In this document: positions 8,616 to 18,190 of the stretch, piece after piece
How the letters are laid out: every line of letters starts with the position of its first letter
How positions within the stretch are numbered: position 1 is the stretch's first letter
Assembly: GCA_946902875.1 (NCBI GenBank)
Contig: OX336337.1
Location: 3,534,001 to 3,598,000 of the forward strand
Direction of reading: 5' to 3'
Source: Nematopogon swammerdamellus
Lineage: Eukaryota; Arthropoda; Insecta; Lepidoptera; Adelidae
DNA length: 64,000 nucleotides
The notes under the pieces: model-generated
What the model was told of the DNA's origin: nothing
The model's database searches: none
The model's input: only the letters and a program-made list of their open reading frames with translations
Position numbers and translations under genes: made by a program

Positions 8616-9002
8616 TTTTTTTTTTTATGGATCCTGACACGGTTAGCTACATCACCTACAACGTCCGTGATGTCAGCCCATAACACCGGGTGAACTAGGT
8701 GCCATGTCAGTGCTCCCCCTTTGATAGTGCCGGCTACACTGAACTGGTCGGAAAACACAAACTATTTACATAGCCGTTTCGACCGACGTTTCATTCAGTG
8801 CGGTGGTACCAACCCGGGCGGGTTAAACCCTACCACCAAGTAAGATTAGGAGAGAAGGGACCTACAGTTTTACGAGGAATCCGAACCTCGGTCAGCCTCC
8901 AACGGTCAGCGGTCACCCATCCAAGTACTGACCGCACCCAGCGTTGCTTAACATTCAATAGCGACAGTTGACTGTCTGCACCACTGAGCTATCGAGGCTG
9001 AC
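8616..9002 (-). mobile_element. SINE-A, near full length
   Basis: Runs from poly-T through the tail and body to the complete chimeric head. On the minus strand the head shows GCCTCGATAGCTCAGTGGTG, then the 5S-like stretch with TTGGATGGGTGACCGCTGAC, then CCGAGGTTCGGATTCC. It is one of the best copies for defining the family. Confidence 0.9.
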
Positions 9003-9958
9003 AAACCACTAAAACCGGTTGACAATAAAATCTTTTATCACGAAATCACAAGCCATAAATTAGTGTCTAAAATAAAACGTTAATTTCAATATTTTAGAAT
9101 AAACTTAATTTGTGAAACTGGTTCGCGAAAAGCTTTATATACCTACATATTTAGCAATTTAAATGCGAGTATCTAGAAAGTTGTCAGACTTCAAGATATT
9201 GGATATCCTCGCACATGGAATCGAACTAATAAAAATTAATTTAGACAACACATAAATACATACCGCTCACACTGTATCTCGAGTTCGACAATTAGTGTAT
9301 AGCAGAGTGATCGGTGTTATGCTGCGACTCTGGTAAATTACGGCTCAACACCGACCACCGCGCTTAGCAAAGCAATAAGACAAAGCAGCAAGTAAAGCAG
9401 GGTTTACACTGTATCACTTTTTTTTTCATCCTAATCAAAAAAATCATCTAGAATAATCATCTTTCTTTAAATATTATTTTCATCCAGTTCATAATTCAGA
9501 TTCAGATTCGGTTTAAAGAATCTTTATTGATCTCAATTCGCCTATAGAGATTGGTGCATGCGATTACAAAGTTTAAAACTATTACTAAATAAAATTATTG
9601 TAGGTAAGTACCTACTACAATAGACAAGGTTTGATAGACATCAATTCTGAAGACAGACGGACCGACCAATAGACAGACAGATAAATAGGTCTGAAGACAA
9701 TTAGATAAATAATTCTAAAATATTAACAAATTCTAAATATTGACATATTCAGATAGTTATTTCGTCATAAAGAACACAGAACTTTAACAATACTTAATTG
9801 AGACATAATATGCATATTCAGTATGGTTCGTCATCATTTTTACGTTTTCATCATTCACGACAGAGATTCGACTGGCGGATGTGAAATAAAAAATTGGACT
9901 GCAATGAATGAACTGACCGTTTGTTTGAACGACTATGAATATTTAGTCATTCAGGGTG
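9003..9958. other. AT-rich stretch with two small repeat pieces
   Basis: About 9,296-9,365 is a reversed family F fragment (GTGATCGGTGTTATGCTGCG, CACAACACCGACCACCGC-like). About 9,497-9,570 has repeated CAGATT and TTTAAAGAATCTTTATTGAT, like a reversed LINE 3' end. The rest holds nothing I can name. Confidence 0.4.
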
Positions 9959-10204
9959 TGAAACATAGACGCTTGGTCAGGGAGACCCGGTGAAACGGTT
10001 ATTCCGCTGGCCGCCCCCCGGGCAGTATATGGGCCCCAATCGCTTCTGACCATGGTGAGAGGCTGTTCCGGTCAACCGGCGCATAATCCCGGAGTGGTCC
10101 GTCGTACCGGACGATGACCGGTCTACGGGTCCCGGCGGCCACTTCCCGGGGGGAGAGCGGAGCCCTTTGGTCTTCCGTGTCGATCGGTACACCACCAACC
10201 TGAG
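9959..10204. other. GC-rich island of unknown origin
   Basis: Unlike its flanks it is GC-rich, with GGCCGCCCCCCGGGCAGTAT and GGTCCCGGCGGCCACTTCCC. Minus- and plus-strand frames are short. It could be a LINE 5' fragment, but no motif supports this. Confidence 0.3.
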
Positions 10205-10339
10205 CCAGTATTCTCTAACGTCCTACCGTCAACGTCGGTGACGCTGACTAGTTATGTCTCTGTCTAGTTCATATAATTAGACAGAGACATAACTTGTCAG
10301 CGTCACCAACGTTGACGGCAGGACGTTAGAGAATACTGG
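10205..10339. repeat. Near-perfect hairpin, about 60-bp arms
   Basis: Left arm 10,205-10,265 and right arm 10,279-10,339 pair with a few mismatches and a 13-base loop. The arms begin CCAGTATTCTCTAACGTCCT. It abuts the GC-rich island on the left and a SINE on the right. Confidence 0.85.
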
Positions 10340-10354
10340 CCCTGAACATATTTT

Positions 10355-10822
10355 GTACCGTGTGGGGTCGGTACTTAAAAAGAATAGCCCCACTGCATCT
10401 CTCCCCGTCGCATGTCGTAAAAGTCGACTAAGGGATAAGAAAATTCCTCAGCCTCGGTAGCTCAGTGGCGCGGTTGGTTAGTCAACTGTTATTATAAGCA
10501 ACACTGAGCGCGGTCAGTGATTGGATGGGTGACCGCTCGATCGTTGGAGGCTGACCGTGGTTCGGATTCCACGTTAAACTGTAGGTCCCTTCCCTTCTTA
10601 CCTTACTAGGTGGTAGGGTTTATCCCGGCCGGGTTGGTACCACCGCACTGAACGAAACGTCGGTCGAAACGGCTATGTAAATAGTTCGTGTTTTCCGTCT
10701 TTAGTGTAGCCGACATGAAATGAAGGGAAGCACTGACATGGCACCTAGTTCACCCTGTGTTATGGGCTGACATCACGGATGTTGTAGGTGATGTAGCCAC
10801 CCGTGTCAGGTTCCATAAAAAA

Positions 10823-10825
<3 letters not shown>
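10355..10825 (+). mobile_element. Composite SINE: B head + A head + body
   Basis: Begins with the B head (GTACCGTGTGGGGTCGGTAC to GACTAAGGGATAAG). It continues AAAATTCCTCAGCCTCGGTA into the A box, the 5S-like segment (AAGCAACACTGAGCGCGGTC, GGATGGGTGACCGCTCGATC), the B box, the body and the tail. The same junction occurs at 53,764-54,250, so this is a propagating composite rather than a chance neighbour pair. Confidence 0.85.

Positions 10826-10857
<32 letters not shown>
10826..10857. repeat. (AT)n microsatellite
   Basis: An AT run directly follows the SINE A-tail, a common place for microsatellite growth. Confidence 0.9.
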
Positions 10858-10859
<2 letters not shown>

Positions 10860-10860
<1 letters not shown>

Positions 10861-11433
10861 GGATGAACACAGAATTGGACACGGGAATGAAGCTAGGAGC
10901 GGCGTTTTGCCCGCAAAACTGTTCATGCTTATTTACCCGTCTCAAAACAACCATGGCAGCACAAAGGAACAGTATCAAATTCTTCCTAGAAATGTTTCAC
11001 TTTCGAACGGTACCACTCCAAAGAATAGTGCGTTACAATTTATCTTCCCGAAACGTCCAGTCTATTGTCCTCAAACAATGCGGGACAAGGTCTTCCCTTT
11101 CATTATTATGTCCCAAATTGTCTAAAATCTCAATAGCGATTTTAAAACAATGTATTTTGTAAGAGAAAGTGCCCTTTAAAATCGAAAGGGAGTTCTGAAT
11201 AGTAGGACGCGGAGCAATAAAAACACCGCAATTTGGAGTCACGGATGAAATTTTCAATAGGGAATGTCGCAAAAAAATGTTACTCTCCATTTTAGGGGTT
11301 TTCTAGGAAGAAACGTCTCTACTGGCTTCTGTTCATCGCAATAATTCCAAAAACAAAATGTTGACAGCTCAGCTCCTAACGGCGAATCATTCTTATTATT
11401 TTAATTCATTCATTTTATCCTAGTTTTCTTTTT
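10860..11433. other. Possible LINE coding remnant, otherwise unassigned
   Basis: About 10,930-11,170 gives overlapping plus-strand frames with a conserved-looking end (MRDKVFPFIIMSQIV), somewhat like the C-terminal ends of LINE proteins. The frame is broken. No repeat copy elsewhere in the window confirms it. Confidence 0.25.
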
Positions 11434-11650
11434 AGGGTTCCGTATACGTCGTACGGGACCCTATTACTAAGCCTACGCTGTCTGTCTGTCTGTCCGTCTG
11501 TCCGAGGGCTGTATCTCTTGAACCGTAATAGGCAGCCCGTTGAAATTTTCACAGAATATGTGTTATTATGGCCGATATAACAACAAATAATAAAACTAAG
11601 AAAAAGTAAAAAAAAATCATGGGGTCCCCATACAGGAAACTAAAAAGTGT
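11434..11650 (+). mobile_element. Family E copy
   Basis: GGGTTCCGTATACGTCGTAC, CCCTATTACTAAGCCTACGC, a (TGTC)n stretch, GTATCTCTTGAACCGTAATA and TTGAAATTTTCACAGAATAT. The LTR retrotransposon inserted just downstream of it. Confidence 0.75.
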
Positions 11651-11684
11651 ATGCGCGCCATATATGCCGAAAACAGTATGAAGC

Positions 11685-11827
11685 TGTGGTGGAACTGGCC
11701 ACTAATTGTCAAAGTGCTTTGCTTTGTGACAGCGATTTAAAAAATAAACTTTAGTATCAATGGACCCCTCGTTTCTTTTCAACATACATACTGGATACTC
11801 ACAATAATGTACACCTAATATAGCACA
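11685..11827 (+). repeat. 5' LTR
   Basis: Starts TGTGGTGGAACTGGCC and ends ATATAGCACA. It is base-for-base identical to the 3' LTR. It contains AATAAAC, a plausible polyadenylation signal, and no obvious canonical TATA box. At 143 bp it is short for the group. Confidence 0.95.
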
Positions 11828-11828
11828 T

Positions 11829-11839
11829 TGGCGACGAGG
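11829..11839 (+). promoter_or_regulatory. Primer-binding site
   Basis: TGGCGACGAGG begins one base after the LTR. It is complementary to the 3' end expected of tRNA-Ser(GCU) (acceptor stem from GACGAGG plus discriminator and CCA). The primer assignment rests on my recollection of that tRNA. Confidence 0.75.
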
Positions 11840-11863
11840 ACTACTACTTCTCCGTGAGACAAG

Positions 11864-13705
11864 ATGCCTTATGGCAAGATAGAAGAATTCGACGGTGGCG
11901 AGCACCACTGGGATGGGTATGTTCGGCGATTGAAGCAGTTTATATTACTGAATGAAATAAAGCCGGAGCTGCAGGTTGCCACTCTGGTGACGCACGTCGG
12001 AGCCGCCACCTACGACCTCATGTGCGACCTGTGCGCGCCGGGCTTGCCGGAGGAGCACACGTTCGACCAACTGGTCAAGCTGGTCGGAGAGCACCTCGAG
12101 CCGAGGAGATCAGAGATCGCCGAGAGGCACGTGTTCCGGCAAAGGAAGCAGCTGCCGGGCGAGTCTCTGAATGTTTATTTACAAGTTTTGAAACACCTGG
12201 CCAAAACCTGCAAATTCAACGAGGCGTTGGAGGTAAACCTACGCGATCAGTTTGTGTCGGGGTTGCACAGCGAAACGATGCGGTCGAGGTTATTTGCGGA
12301 GAAGGAACTCAACTACAAGAAAGCGGTGGAGCTGGCGCTGGCGCTGGAGGCGGCGGACAGGCATGCAGAGGTCGCAGGGGGGGCAAACGGCTCACAGGCG
12401 ACAACAGCGGCGGCGACAGCGGCGGCATCTGGGCTGCATCAAATGAGGGGGTCGAACGATGGAGGGCGCGGGGCGCGGGGCGGAGCGCCAGGCGCCGGGC
12501 GTCGGCCGTGCGGTCGGTGCGGAAGGAGTACACACGACGGTGAACAATGTCGATTCAAAAATTATTCATGCGATAATTGTGGCGTAAAAGGGCACCTGAA
12601 AGCCGTGTGCAAGCAACAAGTGAGGGGCGGCCGTGAAGCAAGTAAGCAAAGAAATCAGCACTTTTTAGAAGATGGTGAAGATTCGGACAGTAACAAAAGT
12701 CAGTCAGATTTGTTCAATTTAGAAATAGTGAGGGCCGGAGATGGTCCGTATCGTATCAAGTTACAAGTGGAAAATGTAAATTTGAATTTTGAGATCGATA
12801 CTGGCAGCAAAATATCTGTAATTTCAAAGCAATGCTATGATAGATATTTTTATAAAATCCCGATTGAACACACCAAGTTACGATTGCGATCATATACGGG
12901 TGACGTCATCGAGCCAGCCGGCTGCATCTCGGTGACGGTTGATTGCGGTCGTGAAAAACGTCAAAATTTAGAACTTTTCGTTGTAAACAACGGGGGACCG
13001 CCGTTGCTGGGTCGGGGGTGGATTCGTCAACTGAAATTGAATCTCGCTCATGACTGTTATCAAATGGTGGATATGGCTGACTCGATGTCGTCACTGTTGT
13101 CTAAGGAATATCCCGAAGTGTTTTCTGATGGTTTGGGTACGTACACGAGTAAGTTGCATTTGTATTTAATAGACAGTGTACCAGTGTTTTGTAAAGCTCG
13201 TGGTCTGCCTCTCGCGCTCCGCGAGCCGGTGCGGTGCGAGCTCGAGAGGTTGGAACGTGAAGGCATCATTTACAAAGTGGAGAGGTCTGATTACGGCACG
13301 CCCATAGTACCAATCGTAAAAAAAAATGGTGGTATTCGTATTTGTGGTGATTACAAAATTACAATCAATCCTAAATTAAAAGATTATCACTATCCTTTGC
13401 CAAGAATTGAAGAGCTGTTCGCCGCGCTTGGCGGAGGGCAACAGTTCAGTAAATTAGATTTGTCGAATGCGTATCAGCAGATAATACTAGATGACGAGTC
13501 GCAAGCGATGACAGCCATCACCACTCACGTTGGTACATTTGTTTATCGTAGAGTACCATTTGGTTTAAAGTGTATTCCTGAAAATTTTCAGAAAATTATG
13601 GAAGAGGTTCTGGACGGCCTAGAATCTGTGGTCGTGTTTCTGGACGACATTTGTGTGACTGGTAAAAGTAGGGCCGAGCACGTAAAAACTTGCGTGCCGT
13701 TTTAG
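11864..13705 (+). CDS. Gag, protease and first part of reverse transcriptase
   Basis: A 613-codon frame starting at the first ATG after the primer site. Residues 1 to about 170 look like a retrotransposon Gag/capsid region. An alanine/glycine-rich linker follows. Two CX2CX4HX4C zinc knuckles sit at residues 216-229 and 236-249 (nucleocapsid-like RNA binding). The aspartic protease motif DTGS is at 312-315. Reverse transcriptase covers about 415-605, with the catalytic region KLDLSNAYQQ (Asp532) and the FLDD box (592-595), a variant of the usual Y-x-D-D. Gag, protease and RT are fused in one frame with no frameshift signal between them. After residue 605 the frame drifts into a premature stop, which marks the first one-base break near a run of five A at 13,684-13,688. 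The product would copy and package element RNA in cytoplasmic particles. Confidence 0.95.
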   Translation: MPYGKIEEFDGGEHHWDGYVRRLKQFILLNEIKPELQVATLVTHVGAATYDLMCDLCAPGLPEEHTFDQLVKLVGEHLEPRRSEIAERHVFRQRKQLPGESLNVYLQVLKHLAKTCKFNEALEVNLRDQFVSGLHSETMRSRLFAEKELNYKKAVELALALEAADRHAEVAGGANGSQATTAAATAAASGLHQMRGSNDGGRGARGGAPGAGRRPCGRCGRSTHDGEQCRFKNYSCDNCGVKGHLKAVCKQQVRGGREASKQRNQHFLEDGEDSDSNKSQSDLFNLEIVRAGDGPYRIKLQVENVNLNFEIDTGSKISVISKQCYDRYFYKIPIEHTKLRLRSYTGDVIEPAGCISVTVDCGREKRQNLELFVVNNGGPPLLGRGWIRQLKLNLAHDCYQMVDMADSMSSLLSKEYPEVFSDGLGTYTSKLHLYLIDSVPVFCKARGLPLALREPVRCELERLEREGIIYKVERSDYGTPIVPIVKKNGGIRICGDYKITINPKLKDYHYPLPRIEELFAALGGGQQFSKLDLSNAYQQIILDDESQAMTAITTHVGTFVYRRVPFGLKCIPENFQKIMEEVLDGLESVVVFLDDICVTGKSRAEHVKTCVPF

Positions 13706-13862
13706 ATCGGCTAAGGAAATTTGGACTCAAAATAAATGGGTCGAAGTGTGAATTTTTCAAAGATAGTGTGACTTATGTAGGTTATAAGATTGATAAGTCT
13801 GGCTTACACATGGACGAGTCAAAGGTCAAGGCTATTAGGGAGGCACCGCAGCCTTCCAAAGC
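13706..13862 (+). pseudogene. Reverse transcriptase linker segment in a third frame
   Basis: Between the two long frames, the RT thumb/connection region continues in a different frame, from about 13,690 to the TGA at 13,867. Codon phase shifts by one base at each side. The sequence still reads as protein (for example KFGLKINGSKCEFF), so the breaks are recent or artefactual rather than long-term decay. Confidence 0.8.
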
Positions 13863-15911
13863 GAGCTGAAAGGTTTTTTGGGCTTAGTAAATTTTTATGC
13901 TAAATTCTGTCCAAACATTAGTGATATATTGAAACCATTATATTCTTTATTAAAAAAAGAAATTAAGTGGCAGTGGAATAGTCAGTGCGAAAAAGCTTTT
14001 AATGAAATAAAAAAGGTGTTGTCGAGCGAGCTCGTACTCGCTCACTATCAAGCTGACCTTCCGGTAATATTGGCTGTGGACAGTAGCGCTTATGGAATCG
14101 GTGCAGTTTTGTCGCACAGGTATCCCGACGGCGAGGAGCGCCCGATCAGCTGCGCCTCGCGCACGCTGACCGACACCGAGACGCGTTACAGCCAGTTGGA
14201 CAAGGAGGCGCTCGCTATTGTGTTTGGTGTCAGAAAGCATCATCAATATTTGTACGGTCGAAGATTTTTACTACGTAGTGATCATCGTGCTTTGAGTTAT
14301 ATTTTTGCAGAGAATAAAGGTATCCCGCAGACCGCGGCGAGCAGGCTGCAGCGTTACGCCGTGCAGCTCGCCGCGTATGACTTCAAGATTCAGTACGTGT
14401 CGTCGGCACAAAATGGCAATGCAGATGGGTTGTCGCGTCTGCCGTTGCCGCGGTCGCGCACTCATGCCGAGGGCGAGGATGAAGAATGTAGCTATATGCA
14501 TTTTGTGGAAGACAACTTCCCGCTGAGTCATCGCGAGATTAAGAAAGAAACGGCGAAGGATCCGGTGCTAAGCAAAATCTATGGTTATGTAATGTTTGGT
14601 TGGCCAGAGGGGACTGAAATAGAAGGTGAAAAGCCATTCTTTTGCAGAAAGGACAACCTGCACGTGGAACATGGCTGTTTAGTGTGGGGGTATCGCGTAG
14701 TGGTGCCCGGCACGTGCAGGGCTGCTGTTTTGCGGGAGATACATACTGGGCATCTGGGCATGGTTAAAATGAAGCAGATCGCACGCAGCTATGTATACTG
14801 GCCCAATATCGATGCAGACATTGAGGCGACGGGGCGTGCGTGCGAGGCGTGCCGCGCTGAGCGCAATCTTCCTCCGCACGCCCCGCTGCAGCCGTGGAGC
14901 TGGCCCAACCGTCCGTGGAATCGTATACATGCTGATTTTTTGGGACCATATCGTAACAATTATTATTTAGTAGTGGTGGACGCGCACTCCAAGTGGATGG
15001 AGATCGAGAAGGTCACGTCGACATCTGCAGCAGTAACAATTTCATACTTTCATGTTTTGTTTAGCAGGTGGGGCTTACCACAACAGATAGTAACCGACAA
15101 CGGACCACCATTTTCATCGGTTGAGATCGCTAACTTTATGTCAAGAAATGGTATAAAGCACATCCTTATCACTCCTTATCATCCGTCAAGTAACGGCGCC
15201 GGAGAGAATACCGTAAAATCAATGAAGAAAGCATTGAAGAAAGCAACAACTGAAAACGAGAATGTGAATAAGGCTTTGTGTGAGTTTTTGTTCAATTATA
15301 GGAACACTGCACACTGCACGACTCAGGTGGAGCCAGCGGTGGCCATGTTGGGGCGCAGGTTGAGGGGGCGGCTTGATTTGCTGCGGCCCAGCACAGAAGA
15401 GATAGTGCGCTCGGCGCAACAGGTGCAGGTGGAGCGCCACGGGGGTGTGCCGCGTCAGCACAGTCCTGGAGAATCCGTTTTGGTGCGCGATTATGGGAAG
15501 GATAAGGCGCGGTGGAGGGAAGCGGTCGTCGAGCAGAGGACCGGTCCGGTATCGTATCGGGTACGCACCGAGGACACCGGGGTGTGGAAGCGGCACGCTG
15601 ATCAAATATTACCGTTACGGAAATCTAGACATTCTTTGAGTCAGGTAGATCGGGAGTCATCTTCTTCGTCGTCACCAGCGAATCTGGACAGGAGCATAGG
15701 AACAGAGTTGGTTACATCACCTGTAGTTCCATCGTCGAGTGAGGTAATCAAGTCACCGAAACTGTGCCCTCCTCTGGTGGTGTTATCGGGAGAGGAGGAG
15801 GTATGTTCGGATGCGAGTGAGAAGATAGATGTAGTCTCCCCGAGTAACGTCACTCCGGTAGGGACACGACCAAAGAGAATAACCCGTAGGCAGATTAATT
15901 ATAAGATTTAG
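13863..15911 (+). CDS. RT C-terminus, RNase H and integrase
   Basis: Open from about 13,863. The first ATG at 13,878 is probably internal to the original polyprotein. Numbering from that ATG, RNase H acidic residues are Asp68, Glu110, Asp135 and Asp183 (AVDSS, DKE, SDH, NADGLSR). The integrase has an HHCC zinc finger (His289, His292, Cys322, Cys325) and a catalytic triad Asp353, Asp407, Glu443 with the typical 35-residue D-E spacing. A GPY/F-like module follows near RTGPVSYRV. The acidic, serine-rich C-terminal tail (about 600-677) has no recognised domain. Integrase inserts the cDNA and would make the 5-bp target duplications seen. The frame ends about 90 bp before the 3' LTR. Confidence 0.95.
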   Translation, partial: ELKGFLGLVNFYAKFCPNISDILKPLYSLLKKEIKWQWNSQCEKAFNEIKKVLSSELVLAHYQADLPVILAVDSSAYGIGAVLSHRYPDGEERPISCASRTLTDTETRYSQLDKEALAIVFGVRKHHQYLYGRRFLLRSDHRALSYIFAENKGIPQTAASRLQRYAVQLAAYDFKIQYVSSAQNGNADGLSRLPLPRSRTHAEGEDEECSYMHFVEDNFPLSHREIKKETAKDPVLSKIYGYVMFGWPEGTEIEGEKPFFCRKDNLHVEHGCLVWGYRVVVPGTCRAAVLREIHTGHLGMVKMKQIARSYVYWPNIDADIEATGRACEACRAERNLPPHAPLQPWSWPNRPWNRIHADFLGPYRNNYYLVVVDAHSKWMEIEKVTSTSAAVTISYFHVLFSRWGLPQQIVTDNGPPFSSVEIANFMSRNGIKHILITPYHPSSNGAGENTVKSMKKALKKATTENENVNKALCEFLFNYRNTAHCTTQVEPAVAMLGRRLRGRLDLLRPSTEEIVRSAQQVQVERHGGVPRQHSPGESVLVRDYGKDKARWREAVVEQRTGPVSYRVRTEDTGVWKRHADQILPLRKSRHSLSQVDRESSSSSSPANLDRSIGTELVTSPVVPSSSEVIKSPKLCPPLVVLSGEEEVCSDASEKIDVVSPSNVTPVGTRPKRITRRQINYKI

Positions 15912-15986
15912 ATACAAACATCGGTAATCATTGTTGTTAAGCAAGATTAAAATACTTAGGAATAATTTCTGTTTTGTTTCTTATAT

Positions 15987-15999
15987 AAGAAGGAGGCAA
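15987..15999 (+). promoter_or_regulatory. Polypurine tract
   Basis: AAGAAGGAGGCAA lies immediately before the 3' LTR, the expected primer for plus-strand DNA synthesis. Confidence 0.85.
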
Positions 16000-16142
16000 T
16001 GTGGTGGAACTGGCCACTAATTGTCAAAGTGCTTTGCTTTGTGACAGCGATTTAAAAAATAAACTTTAGTATCAATGGACCCCTCGTTTCTTTTCAACAT
16101 ACATACTGGATACTCACAATAATGTACACCTAATATAGCACA
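16000..16142 (+). repeat. 3' LTR
   Basis: Identical to the 5' LTR over all 143 bp, and followed by GAAGC, the second copy of the target duplication. Confidence 0.95.
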
Positions 16143-16249
16143 GAAGCATTTTAACTAATCCATAGATGGCGTTAGTGGATACTAAATATACGAAAGAAAT
16201 GGGAAGAAACTAACTCTAACACGAAACCAAAACTAAGAAACTGGAACTA

Positions 16250-16364
16250 TGGCACGACCGAACGGAAGCACTGACATGGCACCTAGTTCATCAAGGTGTT
16301 ATGGGCTGACATCACGGATGTAGTAGGTGATGTAGCCAACCGTGTCAGTCACCATTAAAAAAAC
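16250..16364 (+). mobile_element. SINE 3' fragment
   Basis: GCACGACCGAACGGAAGCAC, ATGGCACCTAGTTCATCAAG and the shared tail to GTGTCAGTCACCATTAAAAA. The head and most of the body are absent. Confidence 0.8.
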
Positions 16365-16419
16365 TATGTGTATTTGGCTAATTGTGTGCTTATGCACTTG
16401 TACACTTGTACATAACTTC

Positions 16420-16760
16420 AAATCAAATCAAATCAAAATATACTTTATTGTACACCATAAAAAGGAACACAAAAGGCGAGTTTAATGCAAAGTAGCATTC
16501 TTTACAAACTAACCTTTGGGATGTGGAGAAGCGGATAGGGCGGACCTTGGGGCGGACAATGCAGTGCAAAAGTAAAGTTTGAAAATACAATTTTAAATAA
16601 ATTGACGTAAATTGAAGTAAAATTAAATTATGTTAATCGTGGCCATCAGAATCACATAGAAATACGTTCGCGAATACGTTCTCTAAACATGTGGATAGTA
16701 GTGGAGCGCCCCGAGCGCCGTACCTGTTCAGGCAAATGATTCCCCATGCTTTCCAACTTT
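16420..16760 (-). mobile_element. LINE 3' end with (TTTGA)n tail
   Basis: Read on the minus strand, ACAATAAAGTATATTTTGAT is followed by repeated TTTGA units, the kind of polyadenylation-signal-plus-pentamer tail seen at lepidopteran LINE 3' ends. A similar tail is at 49,727-49,850. The region upstream (to about 16,760) is non-coding and its 5' limit is uncertain. Confidence 0.5.
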
Positions 16761-17630
16761 GTATGTACCACACAAATAACCTACGACAAAATAATATTAC
16801 GAATGTTTAACAATGAATTGAACAGTTATTTGTCAATTCTCCACCAGTGTTTTGGCTACCTGCGGCTTATTCAAAATCAATTGGTGTACATTTCAAAAGC
16901 GAACTCTGCATAGTACACTTATGTTTAAAATAAATAGATTTCGTCAAAATATATTTTTTATTAATTAGAATTAAATTTCATTGAAGAGATTTTATTAACA
17001 TTAATCAAAAGTTACACACTAAAGTACTTAAAAATGTTTGAAATATTTAGAAACCTCACTGTACCCTAAAATGTTCTTTGAATGGTATTTAGAATTAAAA
17101 TTATGCAATTATTAAACTTAACTCAAAATGCTTCCAGAAAAACATTCGTGGAGGCGAGCTACGGAGGCTGACAAACAGTCGAACAGTTATATGGGCAGGG
17201 AGAGCGTTCCAGAGTTAAAAAACTTTAGTTATTTTCACACAATATCAAAATTTTACCTCTCCTTTTGCTACCACGAGGGTCAGCGCTATTAAATCTTGCA
17301 CGTTATAATAATTACCTTAAACGGTACCTAATCCTTGACATTTGACTGGTGTGATGATGAATGGGCCGTAAGTAAAGTGAAGAAGCAATAATAATACGCG
17401 CAATCATCTAATCATACAAAATGCGAGAATAAATGCCGAATTGCTTCACTCGTCCAAAATTGAGGTAAAAATTCTCGCAATGTTTCATGTGGTAAAAACA
17501 TTTTTGAATATTGTGATAAACTTCTGTTGAGCTATTTTCCAAAACTCATTGCATGCTGCATTTATTTGTAACATAATTTTTTCTCTATATTATTATGTGA
17601 TGTCCTTTATTTCACATTTTTACATTTAAT
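16761..17630. other. AT-rich non-coding stretch
   Basis: At 17,180-17,215 GGGCAGGGAGAGCGTTCCAG is a reversed scrap of LINE family J (compare CGCTCTCCCTGCCCATATA near 23,360). Otherwise no repeat landmark or frame is seen. Confidence 0.4.
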
Positions 17631-17636
17631 TTATTT

Positions 17637-17862
17637 GTCAGTCAGTCAGTCAGTCAGTCAGCGTGTAAGCGTGCACTGCTGGACATACGCCTCTCCAATT
17701 TTCCTCCAGTCCTCCCGGCCTTCAGCGATACGGAACCACTGCTTTCCGCCGACGTACTTGATGTCGTCGTCCCACCTGGCGGGTGGTCTTCCCACACTCC
17801 GTTTTCCTGTCCACGGCCGCCAGTGTAGGACACGGTTACTCCAACGGTCATCGTTTATATGA
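17637..17862 (-). pseudogene. LINE family G, C-terminal coding end
   Basis: On the minus strand it encodes a degraded piece of the C-terminal end of a LINE endonuclease-reverse transcriptase, with the typical W-R-P-x-x-G-K/R...R-P-x-x-R-W-D-D-D-I-K pattern. The frame is shifted here. The 33,638-33,893 copy is clearer. The 3' terminus runs into (TGAC)n, the microsatellite tail also seen in the other G copies. Only the last 220 bp of the element are present, so this is a 5'-truncated dead insertion. Confidence 0.7.
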
Positions 17863-17934
17863 ATTTTACATAATATTATTATACCTACTAAAAGTTATAA
17901 TTACAATAATATTTCCCTAAACACTATATCTATG

Positions 17935-18190
17935 TGAAGGTGCACCTAGCCGGCCGACATGGTATTCGCAGCCAACGTAAATATCTGAATGCCCGTGGGC
18001 GCCGTCTGATCGGACTACACCTCTGCGTTAGTCTGGCGCGCGCCATATGTCGTGCTTTCCATAAAAAAAACCTGTTTTTAATTACAACCAGATTTGATGA
18101 GTGAGCTCGAGATTGGAGTTTCAGGCGCAGCCAATTTCACCCCCGAGGACGTCTTAAGCCGACTTGTAGGCAGACTGAAGAGTCTGTGGA
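17935..18190 (+). mobile_element. LINE family J tail, then reversed family I piece
   Basis: About 17,935-18,062 has the J tail landmarks GGCCGACATGGTATTCGCAG and GCCCGTGGGCGCCG, with an A-rich end. About 18,095-18,190 is family I in reverse (CAGGCGCAGCCAATTTCACC). Both are diverged. Confidence 0.5.

Larger units (their letters stand above)
11680..16147 (+). mobile_element. Ty3/gypsy LTR retrotransposon, nearly complete
   Basis: Two identical 143-bp LTRs (11,685-11,827 and 16,000-16,142) begin TG and end CA. They are flanked by the 5-bp direct repeat GAAGC (11,680-11,684 and 16,143-16,147). Inside lie a primer-binding site, a gag-pro-RT frame, an RNase H-integrase frame and a polypurine tract. 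The domain order RT, RNase H, integrase identifies the Ty3/gypsy (Metaviridae) group. LTR identity indicates a recent insertion. Two single-base frame changes in the RT region (about 13,684-13,690 and 13,850-13,863) break the polyprotein. If real they make this copy non-autonomous. Both could also be sequencing errors. Confidence 0.97.

Noticed and set aside
12022..12543. 173-codon frame overlapping gag
   Set aside because: It lies in another frame of the real Gag coding region, with arginine/glycine-rich translation caused by GC-rich codons. The Gag frame explains the sequence.
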